From: Rhizobium sp. Root274
Lineage (GTDB): Bacteria > Pseudomonadota > Alphaproteobacteria > Rhizobiales > Rhizobiaceae
Assembly (NCBI RefSeq): GCF_001429245.1
Contig: NZ_LMJE01000009.1
Span: 189,832 to 253,831, forward strand
Direction of reading: 5' to 3'
DNA length: 64,000 nucleotides
Shown: positions 54,969 through 64,000 of the stretch, in pieces
How positions within the stretch are numbered: position 1 is the stretch's first letter
How the letters are laid out: every line of letters starts with the position of its first letter
Translations under genes and position numbers: made by a program
The notes under the pieces: model-generated
Database searches by the model: none
Told to the model about the DNA's origin: nothing
Seen by the model: only the letters and a program-made list of their open reading frames with translations

Positions 54969-55919
54969 TCAGTTGGTCAGCGGCAGCTCGACGTCGATAT
55001 TGCTACCGGCGGCGACCTCAAAATCCTTCTGGTAGATCTTGTCCTTGTTGCGCGCGACAACCGTATATTGCCCCTCGGACAACACCATGACTGGAAAAGC
55101 GGAGACGCTTTCCGCGACGATGTCGCCGCCCGATGTCAGAACAGACCAGGCCGTATCCGCGATGGCTTCGCCGCCCGGCTCGGAGACCAGCTTGAAACCC
55201 ACCTGCGACGCGCGGTGCTGGATCGTCGCCTCGGTAAGTTCACCAGCCTCGACCGTGATATCGGCGCGGACCACCGCATTCACCGATCCGTATTCGGAAA
55301 CGACATGATAGGTGCCTGCATTCAGCCGAACGATGGTGTTCGGCTTGACGTCGGCGAGAACCAGACCACGTTCGCCGTCTTCACGAACTTCGGACGAGTA
55401 GATGTCAAAGCTGAGCTGCTTGTCGGGGATATGCGAATCAGCGCCGGACACCGCGCTGAGCGTCAGTCCGCCCGCGTCCAGCACCATTACCTGCTCTTCG
55501 ACATCGCCGACTGCAGGAACGTTGAGCTTCTTCGTGGCGCCGGCGCGGCCAAAGGAAACGTTGACGAAATAGTCCCCGGGAGCGAGCTGGAAGGCTGCCG
55601 ATCCGCCTTCGGCGCTGGCAAGCAAAGGCAGCTTGCCGTCGGCGCCGGGGATGGGGCTGAAGACCCGCCAGGACAGCCCATGCTGCATGGCGTCGCCCTT
55701 GGCTGTCAGCTTAGCTTCCAGCTTGACGCTGCGGCTCTGGTTGACAGGGGCAAGCGCTTCGGCACCGGGCGCGGAGAAGGCCTTGAGCTTCGGCATCTTG
55801 GTCGAACCGTTCAACTGCTTGAACGTATCGAACGCTTCCTGCGAACGGCTCTCGGGCGCAGCCGTGAGGGCTACGCAAAACCCGACGACGATCCGGGCGA
55901 GAATTCCTTGGCAGGTCAT
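54969..55919 (-). CDS. Secreted protein of unknown function with repeated beta domains
   Basis: 316 residues. A signal peptide (about 1-26) is followed by several Ig-like or transthyretin-like beta units, each ending in a LxPGxY-type turn: FQLAPGDYFVNVSFG, VRLNAGTYHVVSEYG and MVLSEGQYTVVARNKD. These resemble carboxypeptidase-regulatory-like folds, but no enzyme domain is attached. Probably periplasmic. The start may instead be the GTG at 55928. It converges on the acyltransferase (7-base gap). Confidence 0.72.
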   Translation of the reverse strand: MTCQGILARIVVGFCVALTAAPESRSQEAFDTFKQLNGSTKMPKLKAFSAPGAEALAPVNQSRSVKLEAKLTAKGDAMQHGLSWRVFSPIPGADGKLPLLASAEGGSAAFQLAPGDYFVNVSFGRAGATKKLNVPAVGDVEEQVMVLDAGGLTLSAVSGADSHIPDKQLSFDIYSSEVREDGERGLVLADVKPNTIVRLNAGTYHVVSEYGSVNAVVRADITVEAGELTEATIQHRASQVGFKLVSEPGGEAIADTAWSVLTSGGDIVAESVSAFPVMVLSEGQYTVVARNKDKIYQKDFEVAAGSNIDVELPLTN

Positions 55920-56028
55920 GCGATGCACTGTCTGTTGACTTCCTTCCCAATGACGGCAACTTCAAACCGAATGCCGTGGCAATTTCAAGACGGGCTTTGT
56001 TCCCACAGGCCGACAAGGGTTATCATCT

Positions 56029-56613
56029 ATGCGAAATGACATCAAACTGTTCGATTATCTGGCTGTTCGCCGCTCTGTCCCGGCCTATCAGATGCGCGAG
56101 CCCGGCCCCGACCGCCAGGAAATCGAATCGATACTCTCTCTGGCCGTCCGGGTTCCCGATCACGGCAAGCTCGCTCCCTGGCGTTTCATTGTCTATCGCG
56201 GCGAAGAGCGCGCTCGAATCGGCGAGGCGTTGCTTGCCATGGCGCTTGAGAAGAACCCCGAGCTGTCCGAGGAAATGATCCAGGTGGAGCGCAGCCGCTT
56301 TACCCGCGCCCCCGTTGTCATCGCAGTGGTCTCCAAGGCTGCCCCGCATTTCAAGATACCCGAATGGGAGCAGGTGATGTCCGCCGGTGCCGTCTGCCTC
56401 AATCTTCTGATGGCCGCCAACGCCTATGGCTACGTCTCCAACTGGCTGTCGGAATGGTTCGCCTTTGACGAACGTGCCTATCCGCTTCTGGGCGTCAAAC
56501 CCGGCGAGAAGGTCGCCGGCTTCATTCATATCGGCTCGACCGACTTCCCGATCGTCGAGCGGCCACGTCCTGCTTTGTCCGACGTCGTCACCTGGCAGGG
56601 CGACGAGGCGTGA
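56029..56613 (+). CDS. Nitroreductase family protein
   Basis: 194 residues, FMN-dependent. The start [20 protein letters not shown] and [16 protein letters not shown] bind [24 protein letters not shown] is the family core. Similar to YdjA-like short nitroreductases. The stop shares a base with the next start (TGATG), so it works or at least is made with the flavin reductase. The physiological substrate is unknown. Confidence 0.92.
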   Translation: MRNDIKLFDYLAVRRSVPAYQMREPGPDRQEIESILSLAVRVPDHGKLAPWRFIVYRGEERARIGEALLAMALEKNPELSEEMIQVERSRFTRAPVVIAVVSKAAPHFKIPEWEQVMSAGAVCLNLLMAANAYGYVSNWLSEWFAFDERAYPLLGVKPGEKVAGFIHIGSTDFPIVERPRPALSDVVTWQGDEA

Positions 56614-57227
56614 TGTTCTACGATACCGCTAGCAATGCTCATGGCATGGCGCACGATCCCTTTAAGGCGATCGTCGCGCCGAGACCCATAGGCTGGATCG
56701 GCACGAAAGGCAGGGACGGCAGTCGCAACCTGTCGCCCTATTCCTTCTTCAACGCGGTCGGCGACCGACCGAAAATGGTGATGTTCTCGTCGAGCGGCCG
56801 CAAGGACAGTCTTCGCAACGTGGAAGAGACGGGCGTCTTCACCACGAGTTTTGTCAGTCGCGCACTGCTCGAGAAGATGAGCCTGTCCTCGGCACCGGTC
56901 CCCTATGGCACGGACGAGTTTACCCTCGCCGGATTGACGGCTCTTGATGGCCGCGTGGTCGATGCACCCTATGTGGGCGAGGCAGTCGCCGTGCTCGAAT
57001 GCCGTGTCACCATGGTCACGACGCTGCCCGACATTGATGGTGCCGACACCGACAGCCACGTGGTCTTCGGTCAGGTCATGGGCATCCACATCGATGGAAG
57101 CGTGATTCGCAATGGACGGTTCGATCTCGGACTGGCCGATCCCATCATGCGCGCCGGTTACATGGATTATGCCGGCATTTCCCCATTGATCGAACTCGCC
57201 CGCCCGAACCAGCGGGGCAGTGGTTAA
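56613..57227 (+). CDS. Flavin reductase-like domain protein
   Basis: 204 residues. PRPIGWIGTKGRDGSRNLSP and SFFNAVGDRPKMVMFSSSGR are the FMN-binding split-barrel signature. The family reduces or holds flavin for partner enzymes. Translationally coupled to the nitroreductase gene, which suggests a joint flavin-based reaction; this is inference. Confidence 0.91.
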   Translation: MFYDTASNAHGMAHDPFKAIVAPRPIGWIGTKGRDGSRNLSPYSFFNAVGDRPKMVMFSSSGRKDSLRNVEETGVFTTSFVSRALLEKMSLSSAPVPYGTDEFTLAGLTALDGRVVDAPYVGEAVAVLECRVTMVTTLPDIDGADTDSHVVFGQVMGIHIDGSVIRNGRFDLGLADPIMRAGYMDYAGISPLIELARPNQRGSG

Positions 57228-57318
57228 TGAACGTGGTGAACGTTTCTTAAAGACTTTGGCGCTAGGGTCTTCGTGACCGGGATCATCCGGTGCGTGTCCG
57301 TAGCGAGTGGGTCTGACT

Positions 57319-58458
57319 GTGATCGTTGCCGCATTTCTCAGATGGGTCGAAACCGCTAGAACGCAAGAGCGGGCCAAGGCTGCCAACGCGCTTGCTCGCG
57401 CTTATCTGACATCTCAAATGTCCGCGGAAGAGCGCCAGGCAGCGCAGGTGGCCATGACCTATCTCCTGGATGATCCGTCGCCCCGAGTGCGGCTGGCTCT
57501 GGCGGAAGTGCTTGCCGCTGAGCCCCGCGCTCCGCGTGCGATCATGGTCTCCTTGTCGGAAGACCAACCAGAAATCGCCTCCACCGTCATTCTTCTGTCG
57601 CCGGTGCTCACCGATGCCGACCTGGTCGATATTGCAGGCCGTGGAACCGTGGAAACTCGTGCACTCGTCGCCGCCCGCGGGACCGTGAGCGTCGGTGTGG
57701 CCGCAGCGCTGGCCGAGATCGGTGATGCCGCAGAGCTGGAAGTCCTGCTTGAGAACCCCGGTGCTCGCCTCACACCTTTCACGTTGCGCCGCATTGCCGA
57801 AAGACATGGACGCGACGAACGTATCCGCGCCCTGCTTCTGGAGCGTGACGACCTCTCCGCAGGCTTGCGCCAGTTGCTGGTACAATTCGTCGCCGAAGCG
57901 CTGTCTGGCTCAGGGCTCGTGATCGGCGCAATCGGCAGCCGCCGCATCGAACGGATCGCCCGTGAAGCCAGCGACAGCGCGACGGTCGCTCTGCTTTCTG
58001 ATGTTCATGGCGACGAATTGCGCCACCTGACGGATCAACTGCGCGATGCCGGGCGCCTGACGCCTGCCTTCCTGATGCATGCGCTCTGTGCCGGTCGTAC
58101 CGATTTCTTCGCCGCTGCCGTCGAATCGATCTCCGGGCTCGACGAACGTCGTGTTCGCGCCATCCTTGCCACGGGACGGTTGCATGCCGTCCGCGCGCTC
58201 CTCGAATCAACAGGCCTCTCCCGCGAGATCAGCCCGCTTTTCGTCGACGCGATCACGCAGTGGCGGAGCCTCATCCAGTCCGCCCATGGACTTGAGCTGG
58301 ATAACATCGCCCATCGCCTGATTGCGCGGCACCGCGAACAGACGGGTCTGAGCGATACGGCTCGCGCCCTGCTTGATATGGTAGAGAGGCTTGCGATCGC
58401 CGAAGAGCGTCGTCTTGCCCGCGATTACGCAAGCGGTCTGGCGCTTGCTGCGGCCTGA
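57319..58458 (+). CDS. DUF2336 domain protein
   Basis: 379 residues, almost wholly helical with HEAT-like repeats: AMTYLLDDPSPRVRLALAEVLA is the first and VRALLESTGLSREISPLFVD one of the last. DUF2336 proteins are alphaproteobacterial and of unknown role. The GTG at 57319 (MIVAAFLRWVETART) is preferred because GAGTGGG lies 7 bases upstream. A hairpin (58454-58461 with 58467-58474) covers the stop and separates it from the convergent gene. Confidence 0.86.
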   Translation: MIVAAFLRWVETARTQERAKAANALARAYLTSQMSAEERQAAQVAMTYLLDDPSPRVRLALAEVLAAEPRAPRAIMVSLSEDQPEIASTVILLSPVLTDADLVDIAGRGTVETRALVAARGTVSVGVAAALAEIGDAAELEVLLENPGARLTPFTLRRIAERHGRDERIRALLLERDDLSAGLRQLLVQFVAEALSGSGLVIGAIGSRRIERIAREASDSATVALLSDVHGDELRHLTDQLRDAGRLTPAFLMHALCAGRTDFFAAAVESISGLDERRVRAILATGRLHAVRALLESTGLSREISPLFVDAITQWRSLIQSAHGLELDNIAHRLIARHREQTGLSDTARALLDMVERLAIAEERRLARDYASGLALAAA

Positions 58459-58469
58459 GCCGCGAGGGC

Positions 58470-58889
58470 TCAGGGAATGATCTTCTTTGCGACCCAGGAA
58501 TAACTGTCCGATACCACATGGATCGGCGTCTCGAAGATCATCTTGAACTGCGCACGGCCTGGCAGCACCTCACGGATGGTGTCGATTGCCCGTGCCGTCA
58601 ATGTCTTGTGCTCCTCGGTCAGTTCAGGATTCGCTGTGACTATGGCCGCCGCATCGGCGTTTGCCTTTGCCGAGGCTTCGACGGCATCGGCGATATCAGG
58701 CGGTGGCGCCTGGCAGACTGCGACCGCAGTCGGAAATCCGATATTGCCGTATCGCGAAAGAACCGACTCGGATGCCGCATCGCAGAGTTCGATCGACACG
58801 AATCGCTCCGGCGGCGTCTCGACGAACTGGCATTGATTGACGCTGTCGTCACAGCCGAGGATCGTCATCATGATCAGGGCGGTCTTCAT
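58470..58889 (-). CDS. Small protein of unknown function with conserved-looking cysteines
   Basis: 139 residues. A short hydrophobic start (MKTALIMMTILGC) may be a signal or lipobox-like segment, followed by cysteines in NQCQF, ELCDAA and AVCQAPPP. A helical middle (ADAVEASAKANADAAAI) is followed by a beta-rich end. I know no named family for it. GGAG stands 11 bases before the ATG. Confidence 0.68.
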   Translation of the reverse strand: MKTALIMMTILGCDDSVNQCQFVETPPERFVSIELCDAASESVLSRYGNIGFPTAVAVCQAPPPDIADAVEASAKANADAAAIVTANPELTEEHKTLTARAIDTIREVLPGRAQFKMIFETPIHVVSDSYSWVAKKIIP

Positions 58890-59027
58890 TGGTTAAGGTG
58901 CTCCTGTGGATGGCGGATGCGACGGGACACAAGGAATGAAGCCAAAACAAGGCCTGCGTGATCGCGACAATAATCCCGCTGGCCCAATATGGCCGTACGC
59001 AGCATCACACAGGCGGAGACCGCCCTA

Positions 59028-60257
59028 TCAGGGAACGGAGATCTTGCGTGGTCTGGCCGGGGTCGCCGACGCATCAGGAGTGTCCGGATAAGCCATGGCC
59101 GGTTCTGAAAATGCCCCGGCATCGGAGGGAAGGTCTTCCGACAGTTCGACTTCGCGGATCCACTCCCGCCAGATCGAAACCAGCAGGGCCATGAGGACCG
59201 GGCCGATGAATAGCCCGAGGAACCCCATGGTTTTCACGCCGCCCACCAGACCAAAGAAGGTGGGCAGGAAAGGCAGCTTGATCGGCCCGCCGACCAGCCG
59301 CGGGCGGACCGTCTTGTCGACAATGAACAGTTCGACGGAACCCCAGATCAGAAGCGCAACTCCTTGGATTACGTGGCCGCTGGCGGCGAGATAGATCGAA
59401 ACGAGCGTGAACGACAGAGGCGCGCCACCGGGAATGAGCGCCATGATGCCGGTAATGACCCCAAGCGTCACCGGCGAGGGAACGCCGGCCAGCCAGTAGG
59501 CGATCCCGAGCACGATGCCTTCGCCGATCGCGATCAGCGTCATGCCTGTCACGGTCGAGCTGATGGTGGCTGGGACCACGCGAGAAATGCGCTCCCAGCG
59601 ATTGGGGAGGATCCGCTCGCCCAGGAGGTCGAGCTGACGCGCGAAGCTGGCGCCGTCGCGGTAGACGAAGAAGAGCGCAATCAGCATGAAGAGCAGGGTC
59701 AGGACGAGATGGAAGAGCCCGTCACCGGCAGCGATCACGGCCCGGTAGATATTGCCGATATTCGCGCCGCTGACGATCTGGATCATTTCGCCGATCGAGC
59801 CGGGTGGTCCGATATGCAGGCGCCACTTCTCCGCAAGCCATTCACCAGCCCAAGGCAGCGCTGTGATCCAGGCCGGTGGCGGTGCGCCCATCCTGTTCGC
59901 TTCCAGCGCCCAGGTGATCCACTGGCGGACCTCTTCCACCGCATAGCTGATGGCAATGCCGATAGGGATGACGAGGAAGGCGAGAATGAAGAGAATGGCG
60001 CAGGTGGCGCCGATGGTTGTGTTGCCGTTGACAGTGTTGAGGAGGCGGCGATAGAGCGGCCAGCTTGCGAAGGCAACAACGAGTGCGGCCAGCACCGGTA
60101 CGACAAACCCATGGAAGAAATAGATCGCGGCAATGCCGATCAGGACCAGCAGCCAGCGAGCCATGGAGATCGGCGTGATCAAAGCTATGCGGTTGGCCGT
60201 CGCCTGACCGAGCCAGCGCGGCCCCTTTTGCGGGTTCTGTTGATCGACCTGGCTCAC
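59028..60257 (-). CDS. AI-2E family transporter (permease)
   Basis: 409 residues if the GTG at 60257 is used; an ATG at 60329 and one at 60164 are alternatives and the start is uncertain. About eight membrane segments. The family core is clear: FFVYRDGASFARQLDLLGERI, GVPSPVTLGVITGIMALIPG and GLFIGPVLMALLVSIWREW. Despite the name, members also act as ion antiporters. The C-terminal 50 residues are acidic and proline-rich. It lies 96 bases downstream of parE on the same strand. Confidence 0.88.
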   Translation of the reverse strand: MSQVDQQNPQKGPRWLGQATANRIALITPISMARWLLVLIGIAAIYFFHGFVVPVLAALVVAFASWPLYRRLLNTVNGNTTIGATCAILFILAFLVIPIGIAISYAVEEVRQWITWALEANRMGAPPPAWITALPWAGEWLAEKWRLHIGPPGSIGEMIQIVSGANIGNIYRAVIAAGDGLFHLVLTLLFMLIALFFVYRDGASFARQLDLLGERILPNRWERISRVVPATISSTVTGMTLIAIGEGIVLGIAYWLAGVPSPVTLGVITGIMALIPGGAPLSFTLVSIYLAASGHVIQGVALLIWGSVELFIVDKTVRPRLVGGPIKLPFLPTFFGLVGGVKTMGFLGLFIGPVLMALLVSIWREWIREVELSEDLPSDAGAFSEPAMAYPDTPDASATPARPRKISVP

Positions 60258-60353
60258 AATCGTCTGCGCCCCTCTGCCTAATGCCCCTGCATATGGGGCA
60301 TTATCGTGCGGGACACAAGCCGCGACCATCGTCGCAGCGGGGCATGCCTGTCA

Positions 60354-62417
60354 TCAGATATCCAGATTTTCCGCAAACGCAGCACGTTCCTGGATAAACC
60401 GGAAACGCGCCTCCGGCTTGGTGCCCATCAGCGCATCCACGGCATCGCGCGTGCCTTCGAAGTCGACATCGTCGATCCCGACGCGCAGCAGCGTCCGCTT
60501 CGCCGGATCCATCGTCGTTTCCTTCAGCTGCGCCGGCATCATTTCGCCAAGACCTTTGAAGCGGCCGATCTCGACCTTCTTGCCCTTGAAGACAGTCTCC
60601 ATCAGCTCGGCGCGATGCGCGTCGTCGCGGGCATAGACGGTCTTGGCACCCTGGCGGATGACATAGAGCGGCGGCACCGCAAGATAGAGATGATTGCCGC
60701 GAATGAGCTCCGGCATTTCCTGATAGAAGAAGGTGATCAACAGCGAGGCGATATGGGCGCCGTCGACGTCGGCATCGGTCATGACGATGATGCGCTCATA
60801 ACGCAGATCCTCGTCGCGATATTTCGTCCGCGTACCGCAGCCAAGCGCCTGGATGAGGTCGGCGATCTGCTGGTTGGCCATCAGCTTTTCGCGGCTGGCC
60901 GAGCCGACGTTCAGGATCTTGCCGCGCAGCGGCAGGATCGCCTGGTTGGACCGATTGCGCGCCTGCTTCGCCGAGCCGCCGGCCGAGTCACCTTCGACGA
61001 TGAAGAGTTCGGCGCCTTCGGCCGTATTCTGGGCGCAGTCGGCCAGCTTGCCGGGCAGGCGCAGTTTGCGCACGGCCGTCTTGCGGTTGACTTCCTTTTC
61101 CTTGCGGCGACGCAGGCGCTCTTCCGCACGCTCGATCACCCAGTCGAGCAGCTTCGCCGCCTCGTTCGGGTTGTCGGCGAGATAATGGTCGAAGGGGTCA
61201 CGCAGCGCATTTTCGACGATACGCTGGGCCTCGACGGTTGCGAGCTTGTCCTTGGTCTGGCCGACGAATTCCGGCTCGCGGATGAAGACCGAAAGCATGC
61301 CGACGGCGGAGATCATCACATCGTCGGTGGTGATCTGCTGCGCCCGTTTGTTCTGCGTCAGTTCGGCGTAATTCTTGAGGCCCTTGGTGAGCGCAATGCG
61401 CAGGCCCGCTTCATGCGTTCCGCCCTCGGGTGTCGGGATCGTATTGCAATAGGAATGCAGAGCCGGATCGCCGCCATACCAGGTCACGGCCCATTCCATA
61501 GCGCCATGGCCGCCGGTCTTTTCCGTCTTGCCGGCAAAGATCTCGCGGGTAACGGTGAAGTCCTTGCCGAGGGTGGCGGCAAGATAGTCCTTCAGACCGC
61601 CGGGGAAGTGGAAGACCGCCTTCTCCGGGATGTCTCCGCCTTCCGGCACCATGCCCGGATCGCAGGACCAGCGGATCTCGACGCCGCCGAACAGATAGGC
61701 CTTGGACCGCGCCATGCGGAAGATCCGACCCGGATCGAACTTCGCATGATCGCCGAAGATCTGCGGATCGGGATGGAAGCGCACGCGCGTCCCGCGGCGA
61801 TTATGGACTTCGCCGAGTTCCTCGAGCCCACCCTGCGGCACGCCGCGAGAGAAGGTCTGGCGATAGAGCTTGCGATTGCGTGCGACCTCGACCTCAAGCA
61901 GGTCGGACAGCGCGTTAACGACGGACACGCCGACACCGTGCAGACCGCCGGACGTCTCATAAGCCTTGCCGTCGAACTTGCCGCCGGCATGCAGCTTGGT
62001 CATGATCACTTCAAGCGTCGACTTGCCCGGAACCTGCGGATGCAGTTCGACCGGGATGCCGCGGCCGTTGTCGGTCACGGTAAGGAAGCCCTGCGCATCG
62101 AGATGCACGTCGATGAAATTGGCATGGCCGGCCACCGCTTCGTCCATCGAGTTGTCGATGACTTCGGCAAAGAGGTGGTGCAGCGCCTTTTCATCGGTGC
62201 CGCCAATATACATCCCCGGACGCATCCGGACCGGCTCCAGGCCTTCGAGCACCCGGATGGAGGACGCGCCGTATTCGTCGCCAGAGGATGTGGCAGCCGG
62301 TGAAGCCGGTGCCGAGGCCGGCGGAGCAGGGCGCGCGACACGCGCCGGCGCCGCCACAGGTTCAGCATCAACCTTGGTCGGGATCGGCATTGCCGAAAAG
62401 AGATCGTTGTCGTCCAT
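60354..62417 (-). CDS. parE: DNA topoisomerase IV subunit B
   Basis: 687 residues. GHKL ATPase (RPGMYIGGTDEKALHHL, DNGRGIPVELH), then the TOPRIM part EGDSAGGSAKQARNRSNQAI and DADVDGAHIASLL. The short form without a long insert and the sequence RKEKEVNRKTAVRKLRLPGK fit ParE better than GyrB. It decatenates chromosomes with ParC. The N-terminal Pro/Ala-rich linker (about 15-48) is unusual in sequence. ATG at 62417 is chosen; an upstream TTG is weaker. Confidence 0.95.
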   Translation of the reverse strand: MDDNDLFSAMPIPTKVDAEPVAAPARVARPAPPASAPASPAATSSGDEYGASSIRVLEGLEPVRMRPGMYIGGTDEKALHHLFAEVIDNSMDEAVAGHANFIDVHLDAQGFLTVTDNGRGIPVELHPQVPGKSTLEVIMTKLHAGGKFDGKAYETSGGLHGVGVSVVNALSDLLEVEVARNRKLYRQTFSRGVPQGGLEELGEVHNRRGTRVRFHPDPQIFGDHAKFDPGRIFRMARSKAYLFGGVEIRWSCDPGMVPEGGDIPEKAVFHFPGGLKDYLAATLGKDFTVTREIFAGKTEKTGGHGAMEWAVTWYGGDPALHSYCNTIPTPEGGTHEAGLRIALTKGLKNYAELTQNKRAQQITTDDVMISAVGMLSVFIREPEFVGQTKDKLATVEAQRIVENALRDPFDHYLADNPNEAAKLLDWVIERAEERLRRRKEKEVNRKTAVRKLRLPGKLADCAQNTAEGAELFIVEGDSAGGSAKQARNRSNQAILPLRGKILNVGSASREKLMANQQIADLIQALGCGTRTKYRDEDLRYERIIVMTDADVDGAHIASLLITFFYQEMPELIRGNHLYLAVPPLYVIRQGAKTVYARDDAHRAELMETVFKGKKVEIGRFKGLGEMMPAQLKETTMDPAKRTLLRVGIDDVDFEGTRDAVDALMGTKPEARFRFIQERAAFAENLDI

Positions 62418-62633
62418 GGCGTCGTTCGATACTCTGTTGATGATCAAGCCGGTTTGTCGGCACCTTCAGAACGCCGCTGCACCTGGCTGATCGCGTCTGC
62501 GAATCGGTCGGATTGTGCCAGAAAGGCAGGGCAGGCGCGAAGGGCCAGACAGCCGGCGCATGTTGAATTCGGGCCAGCTTTGCGTGGCGCATTTCGCGAA
62601 GGCAAGCGTGAGCCGAGAGGAAACCCATCTTCC

Positions 62634-63515
62634 ATGCAGATGTCCACAGCTCATTTCCGCACTGCGGCGATTTCCTGCGTTCTCTTTCCGTTTCTGTTTA
62701 TGGCAAACGTCCATGCCGAAGCTCTGGCGCCTTACAAGGATGATCTTTTCTCCGCCCAGACTGTTCTTGAAACCGCCGATGGCGGAGATTTTACCCGCAT
62801 CGATTATGACGAGATGCGCGACATCAACGGTCGCGACAGTATTCCTGAACGGCGCGTAAAGGATGTCTACGTGTCGCTCAAGGTTCGACGAGTGCAGGAG
62901 AACCAGACGCTGCCGCTTGCAGCGGGGCCGCTCGACTTGGCGCGGGTTGGCAAAGACAGCGGTCAGGCCTTCACCGTAATCTTTATTCACGGCCGGGGAG
63001 GGGATCGCCGGCTTGGAATGAACGACATCACCTTCGGCGGCAATTTCAATCGCCTGAAGAACCTCGCCGCCAACAATGGCGGGACCTATTACGCACCCTC
63101 TGTCCAAAGCTTCGACGAGACCGGGGTCGCCGAGATAGCAGGCCTGATCGAGCATGCCTCCACTCAGTCGGGCGGCCGACCGGTCGTGCTCGCCTGTGCC
63201 TCCATGGGAAGCTTCATATGCTGGGGCATTTCGCGCGATGCGAAGGCCGTCAGCCATCTCTCCGGCATGGCGATCCTCGGTGGCGCGCCCGATCCGGAAT
63301 TGCCGAAATCGGTTGCCGCCAAGGCGAAACTGCCGATCTGGTTCACCCATGGCAGCAGAGACAGCGTCTACGCCGCCAATGACCAGATTGCGATTTACCG
63401 GACATTGCGCAAGGCCGGCGAGCCTGTGCGCTTTACGCTGTATGAAACGGGCTCGCACGGGACACCGGTGCGCATGTCGGACTGGCGCACCATCCTCAAC
63501 TGGCTCCTGCAATAG
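62634..63515 (+). CDS. Secreted alpha/beta-hydrolase-like protein
   Basis: 293 residues. A signal peptide (about 1-28, FMANVHA) leads to an alpha/beta fold: VIFIHGRGGDRR as oxyanion strand, Ser190 in VLACASMGSFICW as nucleophile, Asp in THGSRDSVYA and His in ETGSHGTPVR. The elbow reads CASMG rather than GxSxG. It is periplasmic and of unknown substrate. Divergent from parE across 216 bases. Confidence 0.85.
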   Translation: MQMSTAHFRTAAISCVLFPFLFMANVHAEALAPYKDDLFSAQTVLETADGGDFTRIDYDEMRDINGRDSIPERRVKDVYVSLKVRRVQENQTLPLAAGPLDLARVGKDSGQAFTVIFIHGRGGDRRLGMNDITFGGNFNRLKNLAANNGGTYYAPSVQSFDETGVAEIAGLIEHASTQSGGRPVVLACASMGSFICWGISRDAKAVSHLSGMAILGGAPDPELPKSVAAKAKLPIWFTHGSRDSVYAANDQIAIYRTLRKAGEPVRFTLYETGSHGTPVRMSDWRTILNWLLQ

Positions 63516-63689
63516 CGGGACAGCACGGCATTTCGGCGGTCAGCTAGCCCGCGTTCTGCTGAAGACTCCGGCAAGTGAGGTTCACATTTTCACCATGTCG
63601 CCCGTTAATGCGGCCTATTTTGCGGTGCAATCTTTCCTTTCATCCTCAGATTTGCTAGTCCCCGATGAAACGCAGGGGCTTGAAAACAC

Positions 63690-64000
63690 ATGACACCGGA
63701 TGTTCGTCCGCTCGTCGCGGGCAATTGGAAAATGAACGGAACGCGGGCGTCGCTCGACCAGATCAAGGCGATCGCAGAAGGCGTGCAGGGGCCGCTGGCC
63801 GAAAAGGTTGAAACCCTGATCTGCCCGCCCGCCACGCTTCTCTATGTCGCGACCGCGCTTTGCACCGACAGTCCGCTGCAGATCGGTGCCCAGGACTGCC
63901 ATCAGAACGCGTCTGGCGCTCATACCGGCGACATCTCGGCTGAAATGATCGCCGACTGCTTCGGCACCCATGTGATCGTCGGCCATTCAGAGCGCCGGAC
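63690..64000 (+). CDS. tpiA: Triosephosphate isomerase (5' part, runs off the window)
   Basis: The first 103 codons of TpiA. AGNWKMNG (10-17) contains the catalytic Lys and VGHSERR at the window edge the catalytic His. It interconverts dihydroxyacetone phosphate and glyceraldehyde-3-phosphate. The gene continues beyond 64000. The 174-base gap from the hydrolase shows no other gene; CAGGGG lies upstream of the ATG. Confidence 0.97.
   Translation, partial: MTPDVRPLVAGNWKMNGTRASLDQIKAIAEGVQGPLAEKVETLICPPATLLYVATALCTDSPLQIGAQDCHQNASGAHTGDISAEMIADCFGTHVIVGHSERR

Overview
The window is a gene-dense, GC-rich chromosomal stretch from an alphaproteobacterium of the Rhizobiaceae (Rhizobium/Agrobacterium-like). 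Three things point there: the general L-amino-acid permease aapJQMP divergent from metC; the run rpsB-tsf-pyrH-frr-uppS-cdsA-rseP-bamA-lpxD-fabZ-lpxA-lpxI-lpxB, with LpxI rather than LpxH and no skp; and alphaproteobacterial families such as EipB, DUF2336, DUF3126, BTLCP, a phasin and complex I accessory subunits of mitochondrial type. I see no transposase, integrase, phage gene or CRISPR array. This is core chromosome.

Layout. 1-5.3 kb: two identical tRNA-Glu genes with duplicated promoters, a proline-rich lipoprotein, gloA, a double cold-shock protein with a DUF192 gene, tRNA-Pro, an NDUFS4-like gene, tRNA-Arg, a Gly/Ser-rich secreted protein and a degenerate nuclease-fold protein. 5.3-11.2 kb: aapJQMP (minus) and metC (plus). 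11.2-16.2 kb: a FAD monooxygenase with an NDUFS6-like zinc protein, a hydrolase, an enoyl-CoA hydratase, cysE, DUF3126 and a phasin. 16.4-20.7 kb: clpS-clpA, azlC-azlD and a small membrane protein. 20.8-23.7 kb (minus): ridA, a phosphodiesterase, a GNAT/FemAB-like gene and a HIT gene. 23.8-38 kb (plus): eipB, then the translation/envelope cluster above.

38-42 kb: a zinc module, with znuA divergent from znuC-znuB-zur and two palindromic candidate Zur operators between them, followed by a convergent gamma-carbonic anhydrase. 42-51.9 kb: a SPOR-domain D,D-carboxypeptidase, a membrane-anchored unknown, a transglutaminase-like protease, a tandem PilZ protein, a rhomboid protease, a CBS protein, a patatin, hisI and folE, then an Fe-S scaffold, yidD and a DUF2267 gene. 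52-64 kb: thrS with a structured leader, a lysophospholipid acyltransferase, an unknown secreted protein, a nitroreductase/flavin-reductase pair, a DUF2336 protein, an AI-2E-type permease, parE, a secreted hydrolase and the 5' part of tpiA.

Functionally the window joins translation (S2, EF-Ts, RRF, ThrRS, tRNAs), envelope building (undecaprenyl-PP, CDP-diacylglycerol, BamA, lipid A, D,D-carboxypeptidase, EipB), nutrient uptake (amino acids, zinc) and protein quality control (ClpAP/ClpS, RseP, rhomboid). I found no clearly new multigene system. The most interesting signals are RNA leaders (thrS, rpsB), the histidine-rich zinc importer parts with paired operators, a nuclease fold that has lost its catalytic residues, and two complex I accessory subunits encoded away from any nuo operon.
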